Source: a virus. Taken from it: 43,376 bases of DNA. Within the stretch, counting starts at the first letter, position 1. The number at the start of each line of letters is the position of its first letter. Made by a program: the position numbers and the translations under genes. Location of the stretch: positions 1 through 43,376 of IMG/VR virus record IMGVR_UViG_3300024182_000011. The stretch is one strand, 5' to 3'. Under the pieces are notes generated by a model. That model was not told where the DNA came from, did not search any database, and worked only from the letters and a program-made list of their open reading frames with translations. Positions 31,071-39,005 of this stretch are shown here, piece by piece.

Positions 31071-31091
31071 CGCCCGATACCCGGCGACGGT
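31071..31091 (-). repeat. fourth copy of the GC hairpin repeat, between portal and scaffold genes
   Basis: CGCCCGATACCCGGCGACGG (31071-31090) closely matches the second element at 30181-30202, missing its AAAA loop. It fills the short gap between the portal stop and the scaffold start. The recurrence of the same element on both sides of the scaffold gene suggests a shared role. Confidence 0.6.
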
Positions 31092-33176
31092 TTAGTTTGT
31101 TGCTGGTTCCGGTTTTGCCGCGATCCGCATTTTTTCAAGTTCTATCTGCGCTTCAGCCTTTTCGCGCTCAAGCCTTATCTGCTCTGCCGCGCGGTCTCGT
31201 TCAATAGCCAGTTCTTCCTCAACTTTCTGTCGGGCGAGCAATAATTCCTGCTCCTGAATGAACTTTTTAAGAGTAAATTCAGCTTCCGCGCTCTCGCGGT
31301 CAAGTTTGAGTTTTTCGGCCTTCTCCGCTTTCTCAGTTTGTAATTTAGCCATTGCGTTTTGCTGCTGCGCCTGAACCTTGGCGACACCCTCAGCATCGTC
31401 GGTCTTTAATTTCTGGTTTTCTTCCTGCAACTTTTTCATTTCCTCCCGCATCTGCTGCATTTGCATCTTGACCTTTTCCGGTATCTCACCGTCGCCGCGC
31501 AGATTCTTCAGCACGCGCTCTTTGTGCGGGATTGCGGACGACATCACCATAACTTCGATCAACGCTGGAGGCGCACCGGACTTGATTACTTCTGCCAAGC
31601 CCTGAAACTGCTCAACTTCCATGCTTGGAACGTCTGGAGCGTCGGCAACCTGAATATCGACATCGAGTTCAGCGACGTTGTTATGAGTCATCGGTTGATT
31701 AAGCACAGGATTTTGCTCAATCTGAGCCTTCATCTGCATAAGGGCTTCAGGAGGAGCGCCCTTCTCCTTCGCGGCGAGCAGCATCAGGTCGCCTTTAGTT
31801 ATTTTCTTATTCAACCCTACAAACTTAATATTTTGCTCGTCGTCCGTGACTCTTATCCACATCTCATCCGTCCAGTACTTACGGATACAGTTCCAGACTT
31901 TTTTATAAACCCGCATATCGAAGTGTTTAAGCACTGCGAACAGGGGAGCCAGTTCAGTTTGGCCGGCCATCTGACGGGTTTTTAGGGCGACACCGGACTG
32001 ACTTCCTTCCAGTTTTCCAGAGACGGCGGCATTGAAGCCTACAGCGTCGATTTCCTGCTTGGCTTCGGTCAAAAGACTAAACTGACCAGTAGCCATGTCC
32101 CCTGTTTTGAGAATTTCAAACAGCATTCCAGGGGTCGTTTCTATTACGCCGTCAGGTTTTGCAAGCTCAGATTTAACTTTGTTTACATCATCAACAGCCC
32201 CGCGCTCAAGCTGAACCTGCCTGACACTGAGTAGATGTAAAGCCTTGCTGCGTCTTTTGTTGATTTCGTCCTGAACGTCAAGAAGCTGTTTTCCCGGACC
32301 GTACCTACCTCCATCCCGGTCCACGTTAGCACTTGCGAACTCATACGGCCATTCCGCCTCCCCTTCTTCGTTCACATAAGGCGAGGTCATCGGATCTTTT
32401 AGATACCCTCCTCTCGTGAAACAGCAATACTTAATCGTTCCAGACTCGCGGTAATACAGTTCGATGATCTTTACTCTACGTCTGTCGGCCTGCATCCATC
32501 TCGGCTTATCGTCGTAGGTCTGTCCTGTCTCTCCGAACATTGCTTCAAGGATATTTGCCTTATCCGTGTAGGTCGCTACCGCTATGTCGTAGTCCATCCA
32601 TACGACCTGACCTAACCACCTCGCATCGGAAAAGTCCTTACGCCTGCTATGAGGGTCATAAATAATCCGATCCCAAAAAACATGATTGATGACGATTTTG
32701 TAACTATCGCCTTCTTTCTTCGGCTTTTTTACGATGACCTCACAACCTCCGGTCCCTTCTATAGCAAGATTCTCAAATGCAGCAGAGCGTGTTTCACTGT
32801 AAAAATTATCCTGCAACACGAATCTAATAGCTTCGGTCGCTGCGTCGGCGTCGTGATCTTCTTTCGGGGTTCTCGGAAAACACTTTGCAGTAGTCCTCAT
32901 GGTCTTTTCCATACCGAAAAGACCGTCCATCTTCGGCTTGAAACGGTTTATGACTATCGCGGCCTGTCCGCGCTCTTTCAGTATTTTTGCCTCGGCGTCA
33001 GTCCACTGCTTGCTGTCGTTGTAGTCCCTGCATTTTTCTGAAGTAGCACGAGAGTCAGCCGTCACATCCTCGGCAGAATTGATCCACTTGATTAAAGTAG
33101 CGTGTTCGATGGTTCCATGTGAAACCGTCGAGACTTCAGGTTCGCTCTGAACGTCAGGCTGCTTTTTCTTTGCCAT
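31092..33176 (-). CDS. portal protein, P22 type (694 aa)
   Basis: Dodecameric DNA-entry ring. The family is recognised from WTDAEAKILKERGQAAIVINRFKP near the N terminus, GTGGCEVIV, FWDRIIYDPHSRRKDFSDARWLGQVVWM and KQLLDVQDEINKRRSKALHLLSVRQ. After residue ~560 comes a very long Glu/Lys/Gln coiled coil, as in the C-terminal barrel of P22 gp1. Length 694 is close to P22 gp1. It indicates a P22-like podovirus, which would package by headful. Confidence 0.9.
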   Translation of the reverse strand: MAKKKQPDVQSEPEVSTVSHGTIEHATLIKWINSAEDVTADSRATSEKCRDYNDSKQWTDAEAKILKERGQAAIVINRFKPKMDGLFGMEKTMRTTAKCFPRTPKEDHDADAATEAIRFVLQDNFYSETRSAAFENLAIEGTGGCEVIVKKPKKEGDSYKIVINHVFWDRIIYDPHSRRKDFSDARWLGQVVWMDYDIAVATYTDKANILEAMFGETGQTYDDKPRWMQADRRRVKIIELYYRESGTIKYCCFTRGGYLKDPMTSPYVNEEGEAEWPYEFASANVDRDGGRYGPGKQLLDVQDEINKRRSKALHLLSVRQVQLERGAVDDVNKVKSELAKPDGVIETTPGMLFEILKTGDMATGQFSLLTEAKQEIDAVGFNAAVSGKLEGSQSGVALKTRQMAGQTELAPLFAVLKHFDMRVYKKVWNCIRKYWTDEMWIRVTDDEQNIKFVGLNKKITKGDLMLLAAKEKGAPPEALMQMKAQIEQNPVLNQPMTHNNVAELDVDIQVADAPDVPSMEVEQFQGLAEVIKSGAPPALIEVMVMSSAIPHKERVLKNLRGDGEIPEKVKMQMQQMREEMKKLQEENQKLKTDDAEGVAKVQAQQQNAMAKLQTEKAEKAEKLKLDRESAEAEFTLKKFIQEQELLLARQKVEEELAIERDRAAEQIRLEREKAEAQIELEKMRIAAKPEPATN

Positions 33177-33426
33177 TTATTCTCTCTGCCTGTTCAAGAA
33201 CGAACTGCGCTACAGCCATATCACACCGCCATTGAATGTAAGGCTCAACCTCGCGCTGCATGTGTTCAGGAAGCGGATTCACGCCCACAGCTTTCGGTGT
33301 CGCGCAGATCGTACAAATAATGACGCCGTTATCATCAGTACCCCCACGACGATAGTACAGAAATGCCTTGCATTTCGAGCACTTCGGGTAGCTTTCGTCG
33401 GTGTAGTCAATTACGCAACCCGCCAC
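33154..33426 (-). CDS. zinc-ribbon protein between terminase and portal (90 aa)
   Basis: 90 residues with CSKC and CTIC spaced by 20 residues, a treble-clef or zinc-ribbon arrangement. GTG start near 33426 lies inside the end of the large terminase gene. It is conserved in position in some P22-like gene orders, but no function is recognised. The 23-nt overlap with the portal gene suggests coupling. Confidence 0.65.
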   Translation of the reverse strand: MAGCVIDYTDESYPKCSKCKAFLYYRRGGTDDNGVIICTICATPKAVGVNPLPEHMQREVEPYIQWRCDMAVAQFVLEQAERINGKEKAA

Positions 33427-34862
33427 GATTCACCTTCCGCTTCAATCCTGTCGAATATCCAATCCCGCGCAACAGGTTTCTTCTTCTCTACGTGCCTTAA
33501 CCACGGTCTACTGTTACAGGCGTACATGACTTCATCTGAACAGTGATCTTCCTGATCGGTGTCGATACTCTCAGACTGGATTCCGAACTTATGATCGTCC
33601 ATTACTAGATCAGGCATGGTTCTCCAAAAACCGGCATGACAGTTTCGGGTAGCAAAAAGCATCGGGCCGTCATCATTACCGGCTATTCTTGCTCTTACTT
33701 CTACATACCCGTTGTGTCTGGAACCTGGGCCTTTAGCTGAAGGTCTTAAAACGCATCCATGCTTATTAAACGTCTCGGCTATAGATGGGCCTCCATCTAC
33801 CTTCCACATCGAAGAATCTGCGATACGGTAGGCCATGTGAATACCGCCCTCTTTCGCTAGAATTCCTTTAGCTACCTCCGGTGCCTCCATCCTCAGACCT
33901 TCGTTCGGAGTTCCGTTCCATCCATACCACTCGTCAAAACGGATCATTGCCCCTCTTTGAATCTTCACCCCCCCAACGTCCATCTGGTCACCAGCTATCG
34001 CCCACATACCGTAACTGAAAGGTCTAGCACTTCCCCAATCCAAAGAACCGAACTTCAGCCATTCAGGAGGTATTTCAAACGGCTCAAGACAATGTGTTTC
34101 ACGTCTTAATTTCTCAAAGGCTTGTCCAGCAATAATGTTCCAATCTCCATCCAACATCGCCCTTACAAGAGACTCTGCACCAAGACCTCTAAGCCTGTTC
34201 GCATACTCAGGGTCGTCCTTGGTCAAATGCGGGTTATCAGCTAACTTCGCTGGAATAAATTGCCGTAACATCCCGCCTTCATCTGGCGATGTTTTCCATT
34301 TCTCCATAGGAGGTTTGGGAGAGATAAACGTACGCTTAACCCAAGCATGACCTATGCTTCCAGGATTACTGCCAGCTTCAATTCTTGGAAGTCTGTGCTT
34401 ACAGGCATCAGGAACTTTAAGACCAGCCCTACGAACCCGGCTTCTAAGAAACCGATACTGATACTCGGAAAAGTGGGTAAGCTCATCCATAATCAAAACG
34501 TGAATCTCAGCACCCCGGTACTTTTCAACGTCGTTCTCTGAATCGCAGTAACAAAGATGCAAAATGGAGCCCTGCGGAAACTCAAACTCATTTTCTACGC
34601 TTCGATACTTGACCTGTTTCGACTGAATCCCTTTATCCAGCATCACAAAGAAACTCGTCGGACCTCTTAAATGGTTGTCCCGTAAATCCGTCAACGTCCT
34701 TCTAAACAGATAAACCTGTATCCCCGGAACCTCCAGACACCACCTGATTGCAGATATCCGAAGATAAAAACTCTTACCCCCCCCTGCCGCCCCTCCGTAT
34801 AAAACCTCAGTGGCGTCGGTCAGGTACGCTTCTGTCTGCTTAGGTTCTAAATTAACTTCCAC
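33411..34862 (-). CDS. terL: large terminase subunit (483 aa)
   Basis: DNA-packaging motor: ATPase plus headful nuclease. Walker A-like GGAAGGGKS (residues 23-31), Walker B VLIMDE (122-127), then coupling motif near residue 165 (EAGSNPGS). The nuclease domain shows SLDWG with Asp275 and further acidic residues (IADSSMW, DEVMYA). Length is typical of P22/Sf6-type TerL. Confidence 0.93.
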   Translation of the reverse strand: MEVNLEPKQTEAYLTDATEVLYGGAAGGGKSFYLRISAIRWCLEVPGIQVYLFRRTLTDLRDNHLRGPTSFFVMLDKGIQSKQVKYRSVENEFEFPQGSILHLCYCDSENDVEKYRGAEIHVLIMDELTHFSEYQYRFLRSRVRRAGLKVPDACKHRLPRIEAGSNPGSIGHAWVKRTFISPKPPMEKWKTSPDEGGMLRQFIPAKLADNPHLTKDDPEYANRLRGLGAESLVRAMLDGDWNIIAGQAFEKLRRETHCLEPFEIPPEWLKFGSLDWGSARPFSYGMWAIAGDQMDVGGVKIQRGAMIRFDEWYGWNGTPNEGLRMEAPEVAKGILAKEGGIHMAYRIADSSMWKVDGGPSIAETFNKHGCVLRPSAKGPGSRHNGYVEVRARIAGNDDGPMLFATRNCHAGFWRTMPDLVMDDHKFGIQSESIDTDQEDHCSDEVMYACNSRPWLRHVEKKKPVARDWIFDRIEAEGESWRVA

Positions 34863-35055
34863 GAACCTTCACCCAAACGTCAGGACCGTCCGCAGCCCCT
34901 CTCCTGCACTCAACCCGCTTCTTCGTACCGTCACGGTCAAGGAATAAAGTAATTCCATCCCCCGTTACCCCCTCCCCACCAAGATACGGATACCGATCAT
35001 CAATAATCTTAGCTTCTGGTAAGTCCCAACACTCAGGAACGGTCTTAGGACGCAC
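34852..35055 (-). CDS. hypothetical protein before terL (67 aa)
   Basis: 67 residues, likely a small beta-domain (DGITLFLDRDGTKKRVECRRG). No family recognised. It overlaps the ATG of terL by 11 nt and the upstream gene by 11 nt, so the three genes are translationally linked. Confidence 0.65.
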   Translation of the reverse strand: MRPKTVPECWDLPEAKIIDDRYPYLGGEGVTGDGITLFLDRDGTKKRVECRRGAADGPDVWVKVRGS

Positions 35056-35341
35056 GGCGCTTCCTCATGTATTCGCGCATATAAGCGTTGTAGTCATCAC
35101 GGCCCCTTCTGTTCTGCGTCCTGCGTGAGACCTTTGGAAACAACGCCACGACTTTCTCGTTAATCGCAGCGGGCTTTTCTGGTAAAAGGCCACGGCCTTT
35201 CTCTGGTTCGTTAATCGCAAGCGGTTCTGGCGCAATAAAGGCTTTAGCTTCTCTGTTAATCGCAGCCTCACGTATCCTTCTCGCTACCGAGCAATGCATC
35301 AACGGCGAGTGTTCGTGCTTACAGAGCAGGCAAGGTCTCAT
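35045..35341 (-). CDS. small zinc-binding protein with basic tail (98 aa)
   Basis: 98 residues: an N-terminal CLLCKHEHSPLMHC zinc knuckle, a middle with three AINR/AINE elements, and a basic C-terminal DYNAYMREYMRKRRAS, a tail I know from small phage DNA-associated proteins. Three GTTAATCGCA copies (35159-35168, 35210-35219, 35255-35264) code for the AIN repeats and may also be protein-binding DNA sites. ATG overlaps the preceding short gene's stop. Confidence 0.65.
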   Translation of the reverse strand: MRPCLLCKHEHSPLMHCSVARRIREAAINREAKAFIAPEPLAINEPEKGRGLLPEKPAAINEKVVALFPKVSRRTQNRRGRDDYNAYMREYMRKRRAS

Positions 35342-35502
35342 TTATGGAAATTTGGTAGACGGGGATATACGCTCACGGCATCGGCCCTTGCGTCGTCTTG
35401 GTAGGACATCCCCCCCCCTATCGACCCGGGCAGGCATGAGGATGGGCCATAGCGGTCTTTATTTCTGCTCGCATCATCGTCATCGATCACTGTCTGTCTC
35501 AT
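35338..35502 (-). CDS. 54-aa microprotein with a nine-G run
   Basis: A short frame of 54 residues begins with MRQTVIDDDDASRNKDRYG, then CLPGSIGGGMSYQDDARAD, and ends in an ATGA overlap with the next gene. The G-G-G codons are a run of nine G (35410-35418 read on the minus strand), prone to slippage; a shift of one base would truncate the protein. No strong ribosome-binding site precedes the ATG at 35502, which makes the exact start uncertain. Confidence 0.6.
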   Translation of the reverse strand: MRQTVIDDDDASRNKDRYGPSSCLPGSIGGGMSYQDDARADAVSVYPRLPNFHK

Positions 35503-35613
35503 AACACATCAATCGCAATGCACCATTTATAAGTCATTGATTATTAACGATGTGTAAAAAACAACACTTCGTATAATATCCAGTATGTAAATGACACATA
35601 AATCATGAATACG
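35503..35613 (-). other. AT-rich gap between small terminase and microprotein
   Basis: About 110 nt, much richer in A+T than its surroundings. Several partly palindromic TGTGT/ACACA words are present (GTGTAAAAAACAACAC, ATGACACATAAATCAT). No convincing -35/-10 pair can be assigned. It may host a promoter or packaging signal, but nothing is proven. Confidence 0.35.
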
Positions 35614-36066
35614 TTATTTATCAACTGCTTGCGTTAACTCGCCCTCAATTATGTCAATGCTGCGCTGCGATTGTGCTGGTGCAACATTAGCCAGATTTAC
35701 CATGATTAGTGGGCCATTAGGCATGGTGTGCGCGATCTCCTGCTTCGGGCCGAAGTTTTTTGCATCACGTACGCCAGCCAGATGCGACCATGAACGATAG
35801 GCTTCGCGGGCACGCGCGAGCGGAAAGTCAGATTCGGCAGATTCAATCTGTTCATTCCAATAAATCAGCTTTTCAGAAAAGAATCGCGTTCTAGCGCCAG
35901 CGACATCCGGCTCTGACGTAATCCAGTTGCGTAGAGTCCGTCCTGTTATGGGCAGCTTTAGACGTTCCACGATGTCATCAGTAGGAACGCCCTCAGCGAG
36001 TAGTGCGGACACATCCTTGAGGATTGCGGCTTTATCGAGGCCGTGTTCTACGACTGCGTTACTCAC
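35614..36066 (-). CDS. putative small terminase subunit (150 aa)
   Basis: GTG start at 36066 in a GTGA overlap with a 17-codon frame. An N-terminal helix-turn-helix-like part (DIVERLKLPITGRTLRNWI) is followed by helices with a terminase-like run (EAYRSWSHLAGVRDAKNFGPKQE) that parallels Sf6/P22-group TerS proteins. TerS proteins bind the pac site, often within their own gene, and recruit TerL. The position at the head of the packaging cluster supports this. Confidence 0.68.
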   Translation of the reverse strand: MSNAVVEHGLDKAAILKDVSALLAEGVPTDDIVERLKLPITGRTLRNWITSEPDVAGARTRFFSEKLIYWNEQIESAESDFPLARAREAYRSWSHLAGVRDAKNFGPKQEIAHTMPNGPLIMVNLANVAPAQSQRSIDIIEGELTQAVDK

Positions 36067-36116
36067 GCTCTCAGCCTTTCAGGCACACGGGGCAACGAAG
36101 TGTTTAAACGTGCCAT
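36063..36116 (-). CDS. 17-aa leader peptide before the small terminase
   Basis: A short frame (MARLNTSLPRVPERLRA) starts behind an AAGGGG site and ends in a GTGA overlap with the TerS GTG start. It probably carries ribosomes to the GTG start, which has no good site of its own. A function of the peptide itself is not suggested. Confidence 0.55.
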   Translation of the reverse strand: MARLNTSLPRVPERLRA

Positions 36117-36296
36117 CCCCTTACCCCTTCCAGAGTATTAGGTGTTGCGCGCTTTGATTGCCCGATCTTGATGATCGTCGGCCTGTTCTCGTATCCGTGG
36201 CGAGCCGCGTATTTGCTCGCTTATGCGTGTTTCACGTTCTGGCTGCGCTTGCCGGTGGTCGCGTTGTGGCGCGATTGCACCCGTCCTGAAGCAAGT
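36117..36296 (-). other. 180-nt gap between HTH gene and terminase leader
   Basis: No coupled minus-strand gene is seen. GCGCAACACC and several GC-rich words occur, without a clear promoter or terminator. A + strand frame of 43 codons (36171-36302, hydrophobic product) exists but lacks a ribosome-binding site; I do not call it a gene. A late promoter or pac-related sequence might be here. Confidence 0.35.
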
Positions 36297-36539
36297 TTAT
36301 AAACCTATTTTTTCTTCTTGTGGGCTTGAGACGATTACAGTTGTAATGTCTGAGCAGTATTCAGCATGAATGGCCTTGAGCATTTCGCCCTCGATGTGGC
36401 GTGGCTCGCTCCCATCTATCCAGCGTTGCACTTGGATTAGCTGACGGCACATCATTACCGCTAGTTTGTAGGGTGTTATTCCCTTTGAGCCTAGTTCAGC
36501 TATCACCTTGGGCCAGTCTATGCGCTGCGGCTCAGTCAC
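36297..36539 (-). CDS. small HTH-like regulatory protein (80 aa)
   Basis: 80 residues with a helix-turn-helix-like run: WPKVIAELGSKGITPYKLAVMM...QVQRWIDGSEP. It is the last gene before the late packaging block and may be a late regulator or antiterminator; that is inferred from position. Start overlaps the stop of the methyltransferase gene. Confidence 0.6.
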   Translation of the reverse strand: MTEPQRIDWPKVIAELGSKGITPYKLAVMMCRQLIQVQRWIDGSEPRHIEGEMLKAIHAEYCSDITTVIVSSPQEEKIGL

Positions 36540-37273
36540 AATAAACTCACCTGTTCGTAAGATCGGGTTACCTCGTCATAAGCGTCAAATAGCGGCTCCT
36601 GCCTGTATGCGTTTGTGATGCGCTCGCAGGCGATTTCGTAGTATTTCGGCTCAATCTCAATTCCGATAAATGACCGCCCAAGCTGCGCGCACGCTACGCC
36701 TGTTGTGCCGCTGCCCATGAAGGGGTCTAGGATGATTTGCGCGTCACGCTGCGGTTCAATCAATTCCCGCAGTAACTGCAACGGCTTTTGGCTGTTGTGT
36801 CCCACGCTTTCAGGGTGCATCTTCGTCGCCACAGGAAACACCGTGAATACATCGGGAATCACATACGGCTTGCTTGGCGGCTTAGATCCTGTTGGACCAA
36901 TCCACACAATCGGCTCCCAATGCCATTTGAAATTGGCTAAGTTACCGGCGAGCACAAACGGCTTATGCCATATCAGCACTCGCCATATCGTAGCGATGTC
37001 CCGCATGTAGTCGCCCAATTCCCATACCCGCGCGTGGAAAGTAAACATTGCATACGGGGCTACCGATAACCACGATTTCGCCCATTCCGACAATTTCATT
37101 TTTACAAGAGAATCGTCCCATCCGTCGCGCGCCAACCCATACGGCGGATCAGTAATAACCGCGTCCACCTTTGGTAGAACCGGCAATATCTCAAGGCAAT
37201 CCCCAAGCAGCAGCACAGCATTCCCTATGCGCTCTATGCGCTTCCACGGGCCGGTGTCGGGTATGTTACTCAC
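36536..37273 (-). CDS. beta-class DNA amino-methyltransferase (245 aa)
   Basis: S-adenosylmethionine-dependent N6-adenine or N4-cytosine methylase. The catalytic motif IV TDPPYG (residues 41-46) precedes the SAM-binding motif I DPFMGSGTTG (183-192), which is the beta-class order. The target domain between them is ~130 residues. No cognate restriction nuclease is next to it, so it is an orphan methylase, likely protecting phage DNA from host restriction or tuning regulation. The sequence specificity cannot be read. The start ATG overlaps the upstream stop. Confidence 0.9.
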   Translation of the reverse strand: MSNIPDTGPWKRIERIGNAVLLLGDCLEILPVLPKVDAVITDPPYGLARDGWDDSLVKMKLSEWAKSWLSVAPYAMFTFHARVWELGDYMRDIATIWRVLIWHKPFVLAGNLANFKWHWEPIVWIGPTGSKPPSKPYVIPDVFTVFPVATKMHPESVGHNSQKPLQLLRELIEPQRDAQIILDPFMGSGTTGVACAQLGRSFIGIEIEPKYYEIACERITNAYRQEPLFDAYDEVTRSYEQVSLL

Positions 37274-37458
37274 GCCTGCCGCCTTCTTTGCGCCAATTCC
37301 ACCGCCATCGTGTACAGTTCCGCGATAGTTTCAGCAGCCTTAACCAAAGCGTAAAAGTCAGCCGGATACTGCTGCAATCCTGCAATGTCGTTTACGTCCT
37401 TTATAGTCTTATCCAGGTTCATGGCGTTCAATTTCGCTATGGCTTCTTGTGGGGTCAC
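37270..37458 (-). CDS. small helical protein (62 aa, GTG start)
   Basis: 62 residues, helical and acidic-basic mixed, starting with GTG in a GTGA overlap. It contains ALVKAAETIAELYTMAVEL, a probable amphipathic helix. No family recognised. The coupling at both ends marks it as real. Confidence 0.6.
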   Translation of the reverse strand: MTPQEAIAKLNAMNLDKTIKDVNDIAGLQQYPADFYALVKAAETIAELYTMAVELAQRRRQA

Positions 37459-37745
37459 GCCGCGACTTCTTTAGCGAGATATTCATTCACCCAAGCAAGC
37501 AAGCCCCATTCCCGCTCATGCGGTACGCGGTACATTGAACAGAAAGCCCGCTCTTTTAACGTGTGAAAGCCTGTGGCGCCCTGATGGTGTTCCCGGCATA
37601 GTCCAGCAGTCAGAAAGTCATTACGCTTGCTTGAGCCTTCGCCTATGTGATGGACTTCGCAAGGGGTATAGCCATACCCTAACTTCCTGCAAACAACGCA
37701 GCCAATAGAGGCTACGCGCTCCATGTGGTCACTAGCCGCGCTCAT
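37455..37745 (-). CDS. Ref-like RecA-dependent HNH nuclease (96 aa)
   Basis: I place the start at ATG 37745, 9 nt after GGGAG and inside the end of ninB. The 96 residues carry CVVCRKLGYGYTPCEVHHI, then LTAGLCREHHQGATGFH, the pattern of the P1 Ref family, whose HNH-type domain cleaves DNA within RecA D-loops. Shorter than P1 Ref, lacking its N-terminal tail. It adjoins ninB, suggesting a joint role in recombination. Confidence 0.75.
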   Translation of the reverse strand: MSAASDHMERVASIGCVVCRKLGYGYTPCEVHHIGEGSSKRNDFLTAGLCREHHQGATGFHTLKERAFCSMYRVPHEREWGLLAWVNEYLAKEVAA

Positions 37746-38229
37746 GGAATTGGACTCCCAACTTAGCCCCGAACGCTGTAACCTGCTCCATGAACTCGCC
37801 AAAACCGAACTTGGTTAGCTGTGTCGTGCTCCCGATGCAAACTATGTTCTGATCCGGGCAGGAATCCCACTTGCGATAATTCGCAGGGTCTTTAACCCGC
37901 AACTCCAACTCGTGCCGGTCGCATGTGTTTTCATCAGGCAAAAACCTGTTTTTAAAATACTCATGCAGGACTTCCGCTGAATACTGGCGTCCTTCTACCC
38001 ATGCCTGTTCAGCAATCTCCCTAAGTGGCCCCGCCCAATAAGCCGCGTTTTGATCCAATGAACGCGCTTTCGGCTCCTCACCCACAGTAACCAGGATCGG
38101 CCTATGCGGATCAATCGGCATGTTTTGAATCAACGCTACGGCTAAGTCTCGTTGGTCTACCCCGATTATTCTTATCCTACGAGTCTGGAATTTTGGACGT
38201 AGCTGCTTGGCGTCGGACATATTGCTCAT
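37732..38229 (-). CDS. ninB: NinB recombination mediator (165 aa)
   Basis: Matches phage lambda NinB (Orf): RSLDQNAAYWAGPLREIAEQ, followed by the conserved EVLHEYFKNRFLP segment. NinB binds single-stranded DNA and SSB and can replace bacterial RecFOR in phage recombination. Length of 165 is normal. The ATG overlaps the previous stop (ATGA). Confidence 0.88.
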   Translation of the reverse strand: MSNMSDAKQLRPKFQTRRIRIIGVDQRDLAVALIQNMPIDPHRPILVTVGEEPKARSLDQNAAYWAGPLREIAEQAWVEGRQYSAEVLHEYFKNRFLPDENTCDRHELELRVKDPANYRKWDSCPDQNIVCIGSTTQLTKFGFGEFMEQVTAFGAKLGVQFHERG

Positions 38230-38450
38230 GGCTTAATCGGCACCATTTCGCCTTCCATCGAATCCGTCATGATTAGCGTCATATTCGCGGCCTTCGCCGT
38301 GGCCTCAAGGTCGCACGGACAGAGGCAACCATCCTCCGCAAACGGCTCTGCATACCAGACCGTATCCAGCAAGGGAGTAACGCCTATCAATTTCGCCAGT
38401 TCCGCCTTAGTCGTGGCAAACTTATCGCCGACTTTAATCTCAACGCACAT
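38226..38450 (-). CDS. hypothetical protein (74 aa)
   Basis: Start either ATG 38450 (overlapping TGATG) or GTG 38453. The 74 residues include KVGDKFATTKAELAKLIGV and an EDGCLCPCDLEATAKAA segment with two Cys. No family recognised. Coupled to ninB. Confidence 0.6.
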   Translation of the reverse strand: MCVEIKVGDKFATTKAELAKLIGVTPLLDTVWYAEPFAEDGCLCPCDLEATAKAANMTLIMTDSMEGEMVPIKP

Positions 38451-38656
38451 CACGCCACCTTCCCATACTTGCGCCAGTTCTCGCGCTTACAGGTTAAACA
38501 TCGAATACACGGATAGCCCTGATACATAAAAATGTAGGTATTGGCCTCGTCTTTTACGTGACCACAGCGGAATAATTTATCGGACTCGAATTCATACACG
38601 GCCCACTGTTGGTACGGTTTGTGGGTGTCTTGGATGTGTGGGAACCAGGAATTCAC
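38450..38656 (-). CDS. Cys-rich small protein (68 aa, GTG start)
   Basis: GTG 38656 is set by GGAGG 7 nt upstream and a GTGA overlap. The 68 residues show FRCGHVKDEA and YPCIRCLTCKREN, four cysteines probably binding zinc. No function known. Confidence 0.62.
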   Translation of the reverse strand: MNSWFPHIQDTHKPYQQWAVYEFESDKLFRCGHVKDEANTYIFMYQGYPCIRCLTCKRENWRKYGKVA

Positions 38657-38883
38657 GGTTCTACCTCCGGTTCGTCCGCGCTCTGGTACGGGTAAAGCGG
38701 GCATTTCAGCGCCGTGCAGTTCTGAACGTCCATCCGGGTATATCCAACACAACGCAGACAAAACGCCTTGATTCCGGCCTGCCTGCTGTTCCCGGTAAAG
38801 GCTCTTAGAAAGACTCCCTGATACATCGGCGGCACTTCCTCCATGACTTCGTGTTGTGCCTCAGTTAATTCGCCTGTTTTCAT
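38653..38883 (-). CDS. phage protein with CxxC zinc knuckle (76 aa)
   Basis: 76 residues. MYQGVFLRAFTGNSRQAGIKAFCLRCVGY then NCTALKCPLYPYQ, a pattern I know from many phages and prophages, with four cysteines forming a zinc site. Function unknown. ATGA overlap with the short frame upstream. Confidence 0.72.
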   Translation of the reverse strand: MKTGELTEAQHEVMEEVPPMYQGVFLRAFTGNSRQAGIKAFCLRCVGYTRMDVQNCTALKCPLYPYQSADEPEVEP

Positions 38884-38999
38884 GACTTAAACCTCAAGTT
38901 ATCCGGCAGATAACGCCGGGAAATGAATCGGACTGCCTTTGTCGCTACCGGCATACGTCCAAAAACGGAAAATGGGCTGCGGATTGCGTTTATTGGCAC
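38880..38999 (-). CDS. 39-aa basic microprotein (GTG start)
   Basis: A short frame from GTG 38999 ends exactly in an ATGA overlap with the next gene, as other neighbours do. The product is basic and contains FSVFGRMPVATKAVRF and RRYLPDNLRF. No good ribosome-binding site is visible; coupling to the preceding nuclease gene (6 nt before) may supply ribosomes. Confidence 0.45.
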   Translation of the reverse strand: MPINAIRSPFSVFGRMPVATKAVRFISRRYLPDNLRFKS

Positions 39000-39005
39000 T
39001 TTGGA

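Noticed and set aside
30759-31095. + strand frames rich in Cys/Arg or Ala/Gly opposite the scaffold gene
   Set aside because: Mirror of the Ala/Pro-rich scaffold N terminus; composition explained by the antisense of GCN/CCN codons.
36171-36302. + strand frame of 43 codons with a hydrophobic product, in the gap before the terminase leader
   Set aside because: No ribosome-binding site, opposite to the operon, and no recognised family; kept only as part of the gap description.
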